A stretch of DNA of 64,000 bases from Bradyrhizobium embrapense (GTDB lineage: Bacteria > Pseudomonadota > Alphaproteobacteria > Rhizobiales > Xanthobacteraceae), in assembly GCF_001189235.2 (NCBI RefSeq), contig NZ_LFIP02000004.1:124001-188000 (forward strand), read 5' to 3'. This document shows positions 9,701-18,308 of the stretch, piece by piece; position 1 is the stretch's first letter, and every line of letters begins with the position of its first letter. A program made the position numbers and the translations under genes. Under the pieces are notes generated by a model. That model ran no database searches and had not been told where the DNA came from. It saw nothing but the letters and a program-made list of their open reading frames with translations.

Positions 9701-9889
9701 GGTCGCGGCCATCACCGAGGGATCGGCACCGGGCCGTGACGCCGAGACCCGGATGGTCGGGAAGTCGACATTCGGCACCGACGACACCGGCAAGAACTCG
9801 TAGGCGACGATCCCGACCAGGAACAGCCCGATCGCCAGCAAGGTGGTGCCCACCGGCCGGCGGATGAAGGGCTCGGAGATCGAGATCAC
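6785..9889 (-). CDS. RND efflux inner-membrane transporter (MdtC/MuxC-like)
   Basis: 1034 residues, full length for an HAE1-type RND pump. Start GTG at 9889 overlaps the stop of the preceding pump gene by 4 bases, implying translational coupling. N-terminus ISEPFIRRPVGTTLLAIGL is the first transmembrane segment. The sequence then shows the duplicated 12-TM plan with two large periplasmic loops, and the TM4 proton-relay region with VGFVVDDAIVMIENMYRN (paired Asp). With the neighbouring pump it makes an MdtBC/MuxBC-type heteromeric transporter, in which two different RND subunits share one adaptor. Exports small hydrophobic or anionic compounds, driven by the proton gradient; substrate unknown. 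Confidence 0.93.
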   Translation of the reverse strand: MISISEPFIRRPVGTTLLAIGLFLVGIVAYEFLPVSSVPNVDFPTIRVSASRPGADPSVMAATVAAPLERKLGTISGVDQITSTSSLGTTSIQVQFSIGRDIDRAARDVQAAINASLADLPSDLPSLPKFRKSNPAAAPVFVLALTSKTISTSAMYDVADTVLAQRISQVPGVGEVTVSGADQPAVRIALNPVSLANAGIATDDVRLAIINANPLGPVGIFNGDRLSETLSINKQMRTAAEFRDIIIKSSNGNFVRLSDVAEVEDSVRNSRSIAWFNKQPAVLIQITKQGDANVIDTVDGVRRMLPELKQWIPAGVEISTLVDRTGTIRASVQDMQFTLLATAGLVMVVVFVFLRRIVPTIAAGVSVPLALAGTCAGMWLAGFSIDNLSLMALAISVGFVVDDAIVMIENMYRNLEQGMAPYPAAVEGAKQIGFTVLSISLSLIAAFTPLIFMDGIVGRLLREFSLTLTFAIIVSTLVSVTITPMICAHYIKEATSDRATWYDRVLEGTLSRVVAFYASTLRIVLGYPFLTLVVFFATVALTVTLYIKTPKGYFPTDDSGFVIGATRASADISFQSMLQLQQRLADIVMADPAVAGIGSSVGSGGGPGGATSNRGTMFISLKSPEERGGLSTAQVIDRLRRNLFMVPGIRLFMFAAQDIRTGGRQSDSDYQYTLASTDLDLLQKWAPLVAKRMETVEGITDVSADRDPGGLQLNLVIDRKIASSLGVRVQDIDNALNNAFSQRQISYIYTQRNQYVVVLEIDPKFQSDPSNLERIYVAGANDVQVPLSALVHYQRGLSALAVFHSGGFPSTTVSFNLLPDVPLEVATTNIQQAVNELHMPEGIRGSFDGNAGDFNKTSGRQPLLILGALIAMYIVLGVLYESLAHPITIISTLPSAGLGALLALQVTDTPLTVIAFVGIILLIGIVKKNGIMMVDFALEAERHQGLSSRDAIFEACRARFRPILMTTMAALFAGIPLVIATGPGTELRRPLGITIIGGLFVSQILTLYTTPVIYLLIDRLRRRREPSGVHAPAE

Positions 9890-12800
9890 TGCATGCCCTC
9901 GGTGGCGCCGGCGATCGGCGGGCCGCTGCGGCCCGCCTGCGGCACGGCTCGCTCGATCCGGCGGTTGAGCCGGTCGAGCGCGAGATAGATCACCGGCGTG
10001 GTGTAGAGCGTGAGCAGCTGACTCAGCAGCAGGCCGCCGATGATCGAGATGCCGAGCGGGAAGCGCAGCTCGGCGCCGGTGCCACTTTCGATCGCGAGCG
10101 GCAGCGCGCCGAACAGCGCCGCCAGCGTCGTCATCATGATCGGCCGGAACCGCAGCAGGCAGGCCTGCACGATGGCGTCATAGGACGACATGCCCTGGTG
10201 CCGCTCGGCCTCCAGCGCGAAGTCGATCATCATGATCGCGTTCTTCTTGACGATGCCCATCAACAGGATGATGCCGATCAGGCCGATCACCGAGAGGTCC
10301 TGCCCGCACAGCATCAAGGCCAGGATGGCGCCGACGCCGGCCGAGGGCAGCGTCGACAGAATGGTGATCGGATGGATGTAGCTCTCGTAGAGCACGCCGA
10401 GCACGATGTAGATCGTGATGATCGCCGCCAGGATCAGCCACGGCTGTCCGGCCAGCGAGCGCGCGAATTCGGCAGCATCGCCGGAATAGATGCCGACGAT
10501 GCTGCCGGGCATTCCGATCCGCGTTTCGATCGCCTTGACCGCCTCGACGGCGTCGCCCAACGCCTCGCCCGGCGCCAGGTTGAAGCTGAGCGAAACCGAC
10601 GGGAATTGCGCCTGGTGCGAGATCGCGAGCGGCGCCGTGGTGCGGACCAGCGTCGCCACCGCGGACAGCGGCACCTGTGCGCCGTTGGCGCCCGGCAGAT
10701 AGAGCTTGTCGAGGATCGAGGGGTCGCGCTGATACATCGGCATCGCCTCGAGCACCACGCGATACTGGTTGGCCTGGCCGTAGATCGTCGAGATCTGCCG
10801 CTGGGCGAAGGCGTCGTTCAACGTGTCGGTGACGCCCTGCAGACTGACGCCGAGCTGGCCGGCACGCTGCCGGTTGACGTCGAGCGCCGCGCGCAAACCT
10901 CCCGCCTGCGCTTCTGAGGAAACATCGCGGAAGATGGGCTCGCGCCGCATCTCGGCGACCAGCTTCTGCGACCATTGCGAGACCTCGGCGGCATCGGTCG
11001 CGGTCAGCGTGTATTGGTATTGCGAGCGGCTCGACTGGGTCGAGATCTGCACGTCCTGCACCGGCTGGAAGTAGACGGTCATACCGGGGACCGTCGCGAT
11101 CTTCTGCTTGAGCCGCTCGATCACCTTGGCGACGCCGTCGCGCCGTTGGTCGAGCGGCTTCAGCGTCATCACCAGGCGGCCGACATTGGTGGTCGGATTG
11201 ACCGAGCCGGCGCCGATCACCGAGACCACGCCGACGACATCCGGATCGGCCTTGATGATGTCGGAGACCGCGCTCTGCCGCCGCTGCATCTCGGCAAACG
11301 AGACGTCGGGGCCGGCCTCGGTCACCGCCGTGATCGAGGACGTGTCCTGCAGCGGCAGAAAACCCTTCGGCGCCAGCACATACATGATGAGCGTCAGCGC
11401 GATGGTCGCGAACGTCACCAGCAGCGTCGCGCGCTGGCGCTGCAGCACCCAAAGCAGCGTGCGATGGTAGAACTCGACCATGCGGTCGATGAAGCGGCTG
11501 ACCGCGGCAAGACCCGGGACCGCCATCTCCTCGTGGATGTTCTTCAGCAGCCGCGAGCACATCATCGGCGTCAGCGTCAGCGAGACGACCGCTGAGGTCA
11601 CGACCGCAATCGTCAAGGTCAGCGCGAATTCGCGGAACATGCGGCCGACCAGGCCGGACATGAACAACAGCGGAATGAACACCGCGATCAGCGACACCGT
11701 CAGCGAGATCACCGTAAAGCCGATCTCACTGGCGCCCTTCAGCGAGGCCTCCATGACGGTCTCGCCGTCCTCCATGTGGCGGACGATGTTCTCGATCATC
11801 ACGATGGCGTCGTCGACCACGAAGCCGGTTCCGATAGTCAGCGCCATCAGCGACAGATTGTCGAGGCTGAAGCCGGCGAAATACATGATGCCGAAGCTCG
11901 TGATCAGCGACAGCGGCAACGCAACGCCGGCGATCAGGGTCGCACGCAGCGATCGCAGGAACAACAGCACCACCAGCGTCACCAGCACCACACTCAGGAT
12001 CAGCGTGAACTGCACGTCGTGGACCGAGGCGCGGATCGTCACGGTGCGGTCCGAGACCACGGTCAGTTTGACGCCGGCCGGGACTGCCCGCTGCAGCCGC
12101 GGGATTTCGTCACGGATCTGCTTGACGACATCGATGACGTTGGCGCCGGGCTGGCGCTGGATATCGATGATGACGGCCGGCGTGCCCTGGTACCAGCCGC
12201 CGGTGCGGTCGTTCTCGAGCCCGTCGACGATCTGCGCAACGTCGCCGATCGTGACCGGCGAGCCGTTGCGATAGGCGATGATGATCGGCCGGTACGCGTC
12301 GGCGGCGGCAATCTGGTCGTTGGCAGCGATGGTATAAGATTGCTGGGCGCCGTCGAGCGAACCCTTCGGCCCCGACACGTTGGCACCCGCAATCGCGTTA
12401 CGCAGGTCCTCCATCGCGATGCCATAGGCCGCAAGCCGCGCCAGGTCGGCCTGCACCCGCACCGCGGGCTTCAAGCCGCCGAGGATCGAGACCCGGCCGA
12501 CGCCGGAAATCTGGCTCAGGCGTTGCCCGAGGATGGTATCGGCGAGATCGCTCATCGCCCGCAGCGAGATCGTGTCCGAGGTCAGCGCCAAGGTCATGAC
12601 CGGCGCGTCCGCCGGGTTCACCTTGGCGTAGAGGGGTGGGTACGGCAGTGTCTTCGGCAGAATGCCCGCCGCGGCATTGATCGCCGCCTGGACATCCTGG
12701 GTCGCGCCGTCGATGTCGCGGTTGAGGTCGAACTGCAGCGAGATCTGGCTGACGCCGAAGGAGCTAGTCGAATTCATCGACGACAGCGACGGGATCTGGC

Positions 12801-13014
12801 CGAGTTGCCGCTCCAGCGGCGCCGTGATCAGCGAGGCCACCACGTCGGGGCTCGCGCCCGGCAGTTGCGTCGACACCTGCACGGTTGGGAAATCGACCTG
12901 CGGCAGTGCCGAGACCGGCAACGCCCAATAGCCCAGCGCGCCGCCGATCATCAGGGCGATGCCGAGCAGCGAGGTAGCGATCGGCCGGCGGATGAACGGT
13001 TCTGAGACGCTCAT
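9886..13014 (-). CDS. RND efflux inner-membrane transporter (MdtB/MuxB-like)
   Basis: 1042 residues, ATG at 13014, N-terminus SVSEPFIRRPIATSLLGIAL. It carries the RND core with paired acidic residues in TM4 (GTGFVVDDAIVMIENIVRH), followed by the second half-repeat and a hydrophilic C-terminal tail. It precedes the MdtC-like gene with a 4-base overlap and follows the adaptor gene by about 50 bases, so the order adaptor-pumpB-pumpC matches mdtABC/muxABC. The two pumps are clearly related but divergent, which favours a heterotrimeric assembly over recent duplication. Substrate is not predictable. Confidence 0.93.
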   Translation of the reverse strand: MSVSEPFIRRPIATSLLGIALMIGGALGYWALPVSALPQVDFPTVQVSTQLPGASPDVVASLITAPLERQLGQIPSLSSMNSTSSFGVSQISLQFDLNRDIDGATQDVQAAINAAAGILPKTLPYPPLYAKVNPADAPVMTLALTSDTISLRAMSDLADTILGQRLSQISGVGRVSILGGLKPAVRVQADLARLAAYGIAMEDLRNAIAGANVSGPKGSLDGAQQSYTIAANDQIAAADAYRPIIIAYRNGSPVTIGDVAQIVDGLENDRTGGWYQGTPAVIIDIQRQPGANVIDVVKQIRDEIPRLQRAVPAGVKLTVVSDRTVTIRASVHDVQFTLILSVVLVTLVVLLFLRSLRATLIAGVALPLSLITSFGIMYFAGFSLDNLSLMALTIGTGFVVDDAIVMIENIVRHMEDGETVMEASLKGASEIGFTVISLTVSLIAVFIPLLFMSGLVGRMFREFALTLTIAVVTSAVVSLTLTPMMCSRLLKNIHEEMAVPGLAAVSRFIDRMVEFYHRTLLWVLQRQRATLLVTFATIALTLIMYVLAPKGFLPLQDTSSITAVTEAGPDVSFAEMQRRQSAVSDIIKADPDVVGVVSVIGAGSVNPTTNVGRLVMTLKPLDQRRDGVAKVIERLKQKIATVPGMTVYFQPVQDVQISTQSSRSQYQYTLTATDAAEVSQWSQKLVAEMRREPIFRDVSSEAQAGGLRAALDVNRQRAGQLGVSLQGVTDTLNDAFAQRQISTIYGQANQYRVVLEAMPMYQRDPSILDKLYLPGANGAQVPLSAVATLVRTTAPLAISHQAQFPSVSLSFNLAPGEALGDAVEAVKAIETRIGMPGSIVGIYSGDAAEFARSLAGQPWLILAAIITIYIVLGVLYESYIHPITILSTLPSAGVGAILALMLCGQDLSVIGLIGIILLMGIVKKNAIMMIDFALEAERHQGMSSYDAIVQACLLRFRPIMMTTLAALFGALPLAIESGTGAELRFPLGISIIGGLLLSQLLTLYTTPVIYLALDRLNRRIERAVPQAGRSGPPIAGATEGMQ

Positions 13015-13062
13015 GGTTGCGTGCTCGCTGTTGGGTCGGACATTACGAGGTCAGGATGTCGG

Positions 13063-14532
13063 TCATGGCCGCGCCTTCGGCGCGCCGCCCGACGCTTCGC
13101 CCCCTGCCCCTGCCGCCGGCGTAGGCGCCGGTTCGGTCCGCCCCTTCTGATCGCTATCGCTGTGCTCGTGCCGGCCGCGATGCTCGCCGCCCTGCCCGTC
13201 TTGCTTGGCTTCCTTGCTCTGATCCTTGGTCTGGTCCTTGCTCTGACCGTCGCGTTGCGCCCCGCGCTTGCCGTCGGGAGCGCGGCTGCGCTTGCGCGGC
13301 GCCAGATCGGCCGCCGGCGGCCCGTCGTCCTTGCCGACGACGACTTTGGAGCCGTCGGCGAGATTGGCAAAGCCGGTCGTCACGACCCGATCCGACGTGG
13401 TCAGGCCGTTCGCGATGACGGCTTCATGCTCGTTCTGCTGTGTGACCGTGACCGGCTTGGCGGTGACGGTATTGTCCGCGCCGATCACATAGCTGAAGGT
13501 CCCGGCCGGACCGCGCTGCACGGCCGACGTCGGCACCACGATCGCCTGCGGCAAGGTCTCAACCTTGAGGCGCACATTGACGAACTGGCCAGGCCAGAGC
13601 TGGTAGTTGGCATTCGGCAGTTCGGCCTTCAGCTTCAGTGTGCCAGTGGTCGGATCGACCTGGTTGTCGATGCCGGTCAGCTTGCCGGTATCGATTACGG
13701 TGACGCCGTCATTGCCGAACACATCGACCGCGAGCTGGCCCTTTGCTGCCGCGGCGTTGACCCGCATGATCTGCTGTTGCGGCAGGCTGAACCACACCGC
13801 GATCGGCTGCAACTGGGTCAGAATCACGAGCCCGGTGGTGTCGGAGGCGTGGATGATGTTGCCCTGGTCGACCTGGCGCAGGCCTGCCCGTCCGGCGATC
13901 GGCGCGACGATCTTGGTGTAGCCGAGCGTGGTGCGCGCATTGTCGATCTGGGCCTGGTCGGCCTTGATGATGGCCTCCTGCTGCGCGACCAGCGCACGTT
14001 GCGTGTCGGCCTGCTGCTTGGAGCCGGCATTGCTGGCCGCCAGCTGCTCATAGCGAGCGAGGTCGATCTTCTGATTGGCGAGCAGCGCCTCGTCCTTGGC
14101 TTTCGTGGCCACCGCCTGATCATATTGCGCCTGATAGATCGCAGGATCGATCTCGCCCAGCACGTCGTCCTTCTTGACGTCCTGGCCCTCGACGAAGTTC
14201 ACCTTGAGCAGCTTGCCATCCACCTGCGAGCGCACGGTGACGGTGTTGAGCGCCTTCACGGAGCCGACGCCGTCGAGATAGACCGGCACGTCCTGCACCT
14301 GCGGCGTGGCCGCAAGCACCGGCACCGGCAGGTCGGGCCGCGCACCCGCGCCGCGCCCGCCGCCGCCATTTTGCTTTGGCTGGAGAGCGAGCCAGCCGAG
14401 ATAGCCGAGCCCACCGAGGATCACGAGCGTGATCAGCAGCGACACCATGCGTCCGAGCAGGCGCGAGATCAGGCTCCGCTTGCGCGGTGCAGTGCTTTTC
14501 TCGTCGTCCGTCGAGTCGGGCTTAAAGAGCAT
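13063..14532 (-). CDS. RND efflux periplasmic adaptor (membrane fusion protein) with long charged C-terminal tail
   Basis: 489 residues. An N-terminal membrane anchor (about residues 32-50) is followed by the HlyD/AcrA plan: first lipoyl half GSVKALNTVTVRSQVDGKL, coiled-coil hairpin (about 110-190), second lipoyl half with TKIVAPIAGRAGLRQVDQG, beta-barrel and membrane-proximal domains to about residue 395. The last 90 or so residues are unusual: low-complexity and strongly charged (repeats of KDQ, DGQ and HRGRHEH), absent from standard MdtA. The start overlaps the stop of the outer-membrane lipoprotein gene by 11 bases. It links pump and channel across the periplasm. Confidence 0.9.
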   Translation of the reverse strand: MLFKPDSTDDEKSTAPRKRSLISRLLGRMVSLLITLVILGGLGYLGWLALQPKQNGGGGRGAGARPDLPVPVLAATPQVQDVPVYLDGVGSVKALNTVTVRSQVDGKLLKVNFVEGQDVKKDDVLGEIDPAIYQAQYDQAVATKAKDEALLANQKIDLARYEQLAASNAGSKQQADTQRALVAQQEAIIKADQAQIDNARTTLGYTKIVAPIAGRAGLRQVDQGNIIHASDTTGLVILTQLQPIAVWFSLPQQQIMRVNAAAAKGQLAVDVFGNDGVTVIDTGKLTGIDNQVDPTTGTLKLKAELPNANYQLWPGQFVNVRLKVETLPQAIVVPTSAVQRGPAGTFSYVIGADNTVTAKPVTVTQQNEHEAVIANGLTTSDRVVTTGFANLADGSKVVVGKDDGPPAADLAPRKRSRAPDGKRGAQRDGQSKDQTKDQSKEAKQDGQGGEHRGRHEHSDSDQKGRTEPAPTPAAGAGGEASGGAPKARP

Positions 14533-16012
14533 CGACCGGTCTTTCCATCTTCGGTTCCCAGCCGCCCCCCAAGGCCTGATACAGGCTCACGATCGCCAAT
14601 AGCCGGGCCAGCTGGGCCTGCGAATAAGCGTCTTCCGCCTGGAACAGGGTCAGCTGCGTGTTTAGCACAGTTACGATGTCGGCGGTGCCGGCCTTGAGCT
14701 GCTGCTCGGCCAGGTCGAAGGCGCGCCGCGACGACGACAGCACGTCGCGCTGCAGCTGCAGCCGCCGCGTGGTCTCACGGATCGCGACCAGCGCGTTGTC
14801 GACATCGGTGAAGGACTGCACGACCGTCTTTCGGTAGGTCTGCAGCAGCTCGTCCTGCCTAGCCTTCGCGTTCTCGAAATTGCCGAGAATCCGTCCGCCG
14901 TCGAAGATCGGCTGGGTCATGCTGCCGACCAGGTTGAAGAAGGCCGCATGCGGCTGGAACAGCGAGACCAGCGCCTGGCTCTGGTAGCCGCCCGTCCCCG
15001 TCAGCTGAATGCTCGGGAAGAACTGCGCGCGCGCGCTGCCGACATTGGCGGTCGCGGATGCAAGCTGCGCCTCCTGCCGGCGGATATCGGGACGTTGGGT
15101 CAGCAATTCGGACGGCAGGCCCGGCGTGACACGCGGGATCGTAACTGAATTCAGCGAACCGCCGGCGACACGCACGCTCTCGGGCGGACGCGACACCAGC
15201 ACCGCGAGAGCGTTGATGTTCTGGTCGAGCGTTTGCCGCAGCGGCGGCACCAGCGCGCGCTGGTTGGCGAGCACGCTTTCCTGCTGCGCGACGTCGAGAT
15301 CGGAGCCGGTGCCAGCCTTAAAGCGGTCCTTGATCGCGTTGAGGATGCGCTCGGCACTCGCGATATTGCGCTGTGCGGTGCGGATCCGGTCCTGGGTGGC
15401 AAGCACCGTGAAATAGGCGTTGGCGACGCTGGTCAGCGTGGTCAGCGCCACCACCTCGCGGTCGAACCGGTTGGCGACGGCGGTCTCCTCCGCCGCCTGC
15501 GCGGCATCGCGGTTCTGGCCCCAGAAATCGAGCTGGTAGCTGGCGCTCAGCGAGGCACTGTAGTTCACCACCTCGCGCCCGCCATTGGTCAGGCCGCTGG
15601 CGCTGGAGCCCGAGGTCCGTGAATAGGTCTCCGAGCCGTTGAGATTGAGGGTCGGCAGCAGCGCCGCGCCGGCCTGCCGCGCCAGTGCGTCGGCCTGGCG
15701 GAAGCGCGCCACGGCCGCGGCGATGTCGAGGTTGACGGTCTGCGCCTCCTCCATCAGCTGCGTCAGCTCCCTGGAGCGGAAGCCCCGCCACCAATCGAGC
15801 GTCGGAACCGCGTCGCCCGGCCGGCCAATCTGCGCCGCCTTGTAGCCCTGCGGCACGTCAAGCGCGGGATCGGGGATGTCCTGGGTCAGGATGCAGCCGG
15901 CCGAACCCACGACGAGGCCGAGCGCGACGAGTGAGCGTCCTGCGAGCCGTCGCATGCGGACGGCGAGGCCGAAGCGGCCTCCGGGCACCATCACGGACGC
16001 AGGCTGGGTCAC
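14522..16012 (-). CDS. NodT/OprM-family outer membrane lipoprotein efflux channel
   Basis: 496 residues from GTG at 16012 with GGAG about 8 bases upstream; a downstream ATG (15955) would also retain the signal. A lipoprotein signal peptide ends in VVGSAGC with lipid-attachment Cys40. The mature protein has duplicated outer-membrane-factor repeats, with PTLDWWRGFRSRELTQLMEEA at the start and GTADIVTVLNTQLTLFQAED in the second repeat (OprM/NodT type). First gene of the four-gene RND operon, supplying the exit duct. No dedicated regulator gene lies next to the operon. Confidence 0.92.
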   Translation of the reverse strand: MTQPASVMVPGGRFGLAVRMRRLAGRSLVALGLVVGSAGCILTQDIPDPALDVPQGYKAAQIGRPGDAVPTLDWWRGFRSRELTQLMEEAQTVNLDIAAAVARFRQADALARQAGAALLPTLNLNGSETYSRTSGSSASGLTNGGREVVNYSASLSASYQLDFWGQNRDAAQAAEETAVANRFDREVVALTTLTSVANAYFTVLATQDRIRTAQRNIASAERILNAIKDRFKAGTGSDLDVAQQESVLANQRALVPPLRQTLDQNINALAVLVSRPPESVRVAGGSLNSVTIPRVTPGLPSELLTQRPDIRRQEAQLASATANVGSARAQFFPSIQLTGTGGYQSQALVSLFQPHAAFFNLVGSMTQPIFDGGRILGNFENAKARQDELLQTYRKTVVQSFTDVDNALVAIRETTRRLQLQRDVLSSSRRAFDLAEQQLKAGTADIVTVLNTQLTLFQAEDAYSQAQLARLLAIVSLYQALGGGWEPKMERPVDAL

Positions 16013-16428
16013 ACCCGTTCTCCGCCGAAGCCAGACCTCGCCCGTGGCGTACGAATGACGCGATCAACAGTGGTCTGGGTGACGTGCACGGGGTGAATCT
16101 TCCAATGGAACCTGACTGTCCCATCCTATCCTTGGGACGATAGGGCGGACAGCCCTGTCACGGCAGCCCGACGTCGCATCCACTGCGATTCGCCACCACC
16201 CGGACGGGCGACTTTTCCCTATTTTTGCAGGGTTTCCTCGCACCGGAAGCAGGTACCGAGCGCTCGGATTCTAACAAAGATTTCATGGGATTTCTTCGCC
16301 CTGTTGCACCGAATCCGCAGCTTGCTGTCCCCGACCGGCGCCTGGATGATCCAGGCGCCGCGATCTGTCGTTACCTCATTGAGAGCTGCGCCTTGCGACA
16401 CGGTGGCGTTCAACCTTCGGGCCCCGAC
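16013..16428. other. Intergenic control region between RND operon and DUF2177 gene
   Basis: About 415 bases between divergent units. No gene supported. The left part must hold the RND operon promoter; the right part holds the sigma-E-type promoter at 16347-16374 described separately. Confidence 0.6.
16347..16374 (+). promoter_or_regulatory. Predicted ECF sigma-E promoter for DUF2177
   Basis: TGATCC (16347-16352), exactly 16 bases, then CGTTAC (16369-16374). It ends 54 bases before the DUF2177 ATG. The same TGATCC-N16-CGTTnC arrangement occurs on both strands of the sigma-factor intergenic region at 19007-19069. TGATCC is the known -35 core of RpoE(ChrR)-type promoters in Rhodobacter. Confidence 0.65.
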
Positions 16429-16830
16429 ATGACCTATCTCTACGCCTACCTGTCGACACTCATCGTATTTTTGCTCTGCGACATGGCCTGGCTTGGGACG
16501 ATGGCGAGCCGATTGTATCGCCCGACACTCGGCGACATCTTGTCGACGGAGATCAACCTGCCTCCGGCGATCGCCTTCTATCTGATCTACCCGATCGGGC
16601 TCGTGGTGTTCGCGGTGCTCCCGGCCATAAGGTCCGAAAGCCTGGTCCAGGCAGCGCTCAGCGGCGCGCTCTTCGGCTTCTTCAGCTACATGACGTATGA
16701 TTTGACCAACCAGGCGACTGTGCGGAACTGGACCTTCCAGCTCACACTGCTCGATTTGACCTGGGGAACGCTGCTTGGCGCCATGTCCGCCACCGCCGCT
16801 TGCCTCATTACGGCAAGGCTAGCTGCCTGA
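16429..16830 (+). CDS. DUF2177 family membrane protein
   Basis: 133 residues from ATG at 16429; longer in-frame extension would swallow the promoter. Four transmembrane segments are visible (about 5-22, 40-60, 70-90, 105-128), with the family pattern DMAWLGTMASRLYRPTLGDI and FGFFSYMTYDLTNQATVRNW. Molecular function is unknown. DUF2177 genes recur beside ECF-sigma/ChrR, DUF1295, DUF1365 and cyclopropane-synthase genes, and here the gene has its own sigma-E-like promoter. Its 3' end overlaps the convergent DUF1295 gene by 12 bases. A role in envelope lipid adaptation is inferred from context only. Confidence 0.88.
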   Translation: MTYLYAYLSTLIVFLLCDMAWLGTMASRLYRPTLGDILSTEINLPPAIAFYLIYPIGLVVFAVLPAIRSESLVQAALSGALFGFFSYMTYDLTNQATVRNWTFQLTLLDLTWGTLLGAMSATAACLITARLAA

Positions 16831-17634
16831 AGTCAGCTTCGGAAATGGAAAGAACGGCCGGGTCCGCGCCTGAAGGTCACGGAATTGCGGGCCGCGCGAG
16901 CGCAGCATGTGCTGTTCGAGCGGCGGCACGCCGGACACATGGACCAGGACCCAATACATGCAGGCCGGCGCCAGCAGCGTGATCCAGCCGAGCGGATACG
17001 AGGCGTCGATCGCGATCAATGGATACGCCAGCCAGCAGAGCCATTCGAAGAAATAGTTCGGATGGCGCGACCACTTCCATAATCCAGCCTCGCAAATCCG
17101 CTGTCGATTGGCAGGATCCGAGCGGAACTTGCTGAGCTGCGCGTCGGATAATGCTTCCCCGATCAGGCCAGTCAGCAGCAGCGCCGCACCGAGCAAGTCC
17201 GCAACTCCGAGTGCGGGTCGCGGGTTATGCGCCGCGAGCGCAACGCAGATCGCCAGGATGAGCCCAACCGCCGCCTGAGCCTGGAGTTGGAGGAACATCC
17301 GCCGCTCGGCCGTGTCGCCCCATTGATCGATCAGGTCGCGATAGCGCGGATCATCGCCGGCTTTCCAGGTCCGCGACAGAAGATGACTGCCGAGCCGCAG
17401 CGACCAGATCGCAGCCAGCAGCGCGACCATGAACTGCCGCGCGCTCGGCACGCCGCCTTCCGGGACCGGAACTAGGCTGGCTATGCAAGCAACCAAGCCG
17501 GTGCCGAATGTCCAGCAGACATCGATCCATCCGGTAGCGCCGGTCCGTCGCTGGATCTGCCAGGCGGTCGCCATGATCGCAGACAGCGCAAGGGCCATGA
17601 TTGCGAGTTGAGACATCGGCTGGAGCAGGCTCAT
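16819..17634 (-). CDS. DUF1295 (steroid 5-alpha-reductase/ICMT-like) membrane protein
   Basis: 271 residues from ATG at 17634 with GGGAG 7-8 bases upstream; a GTG at 17661 overlapping the chrR stop is an alternative. Several transmembrane segments, then the NADPH/SAM-binding type C-terminal signature: FRSDPANRQRICEAGLWKWS followed by RHPNYFFEWL. DUF1295 proteins resemble 3-oxo-5-alpha-steroid 4-dehydrogenases and isoprenylcysteine methyltransferases and are thought to reduce or modify lipid chains in the membrane. Directly downstream of sigma factor and chrR genes, apparently co-transcribed, so it is probably part of the stress-induced lipid-modification set. Confidence 0.88.
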   Translation of the reverse strand: MSLLQPMSQLAIMALALSAIMATAWQIQRRTGATGWIDVCWTFGTGLVACIASLVPVPEGGVPSARQFMVALLAAIWSLRLGSHLLSRTWKAGDDPRYRDLIDQWGDTAERRMFLQLQAQAAVGLILAICVALAAHNPRPALGVADLLGAALLLTGLIGEALSDAQLSKFRSDPANRQRICEAGLWKWSRHPNYFFEWLCWLAYPLIAIDASYPLGWITLLAPACMYWVLVHVSGVPPLEQHMLRSRGPQFRDLQARTRPFFPFPKLTSGS

Positions 17635-17657
17635 GGAGCATCTCCCAGGAGCGGCCG

Positions 17658-18308
17658 TCACATGCGGATCAACGGCTGCAACAAACGGCCGATCATTCCG
17701 TTGAGCTTCAAATCTCCCTGCATTGCGACCAGGCAGATGCAGTCTTCCGTCGAGTTGATCCTGACGTCATGATCCACCGACCCGTCGCCAAAGTCGAAGT
17801 CTCCGGGCCCGAAATGGCCGCCGGCGTGGACGAAACTCCCTGACAGCACGCAGGTCATTTCAAGCCCGGTGTGGGTATGTTCGATCATCCTCGTTCCCGG
17901 GCTGGATTTCAGGAGAAAGACGCGTGTCGCACTCGGCTCGGGCAAGCGGATCGGCCGCAAATGCACCTTTGGTGCGATCCACCTCCACGGACTATCGGGA
18001 TAGCTGTTCAGAAAGTCTGGCAAACCCGGTACGTCGCGGAATGCCGGTCCCCGGCGCCGCTCCGGGATGGAGGTCCGCGAGGTCTCGTCCAGCCTGCGCT
18101 CCATCGCCTCGAGCGCTCCGTCCGACATCGCGGTCGGCGGCAATCCGGTCAGCATCGCGCCGCCGACATGCTCCATCGCGCGTACCACTGCACGGCACTT
18201 CGGACAGCCGACCAGATGGGTGGCAACGCCAATATGCTGGCCGAGGTCGAGCGTGCCAGCTGCGAACATCGCCAACAGCTCGTCCGGCGGATGATGATGG
18301 ACGGTCAT
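17658..18308 (-). CDS. chrR: ChrR family anti-sigma-E factor (zinc cupin)
   Basis: 216 residues. The N-terminal anti-sigma domain has zinc ligands at H6, H31, C35 and C38 (HLVGCPKC), positions I recall as identical to Rhodobacter sphaeroides ChrR. The C-terminal cupin domain shows IEHTHTGLEMTCVLSGSF with H144, H146, E150, and a later H180, the second metal site required for the singlet-oxygen response. It holds the ECF sigma factor inactive until singlet oxygen or organic peroxides trigger its release and degradation. The start overlaps the sigma gene stop by 4 bases (ATGA), giving coupled expression. All key residues are present, so it should be functional. Confidence 0.94.
   Translation of the reverse strand: MTVHHHPPDELLAMFAAGTLDLGQHIGVATHLVGCPKCRAVVRAMEHVGGAMLTGLPPTAMSDGALEAMERRLDETSRTSIPERRRGPAFRDVPGLPDFLNSYPDSPWRWIAPKVHLRPIRLPEPSATRVFLLKSSPGTRMIEHTHTGLEMTCVLSGSFVHAGGHFGPGDFDFGDGSVDHDVRINSTEDCICLVAMQGDLKLNGMIGRLLQPLIRM

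Noticed and set aside
13021..14697. 558-codon plus-strand frame over the RND adaptor
   Set aside because: Antisense shadow; the minus strand has the lipoyl motifs and an operon overlap.
16219..16413. 64-codon minus-strand frame upstream of DUF2177
   Set aside because: Overlaps the sigma-E-type promoter and has no ribosome-binding site or recognisable fold.
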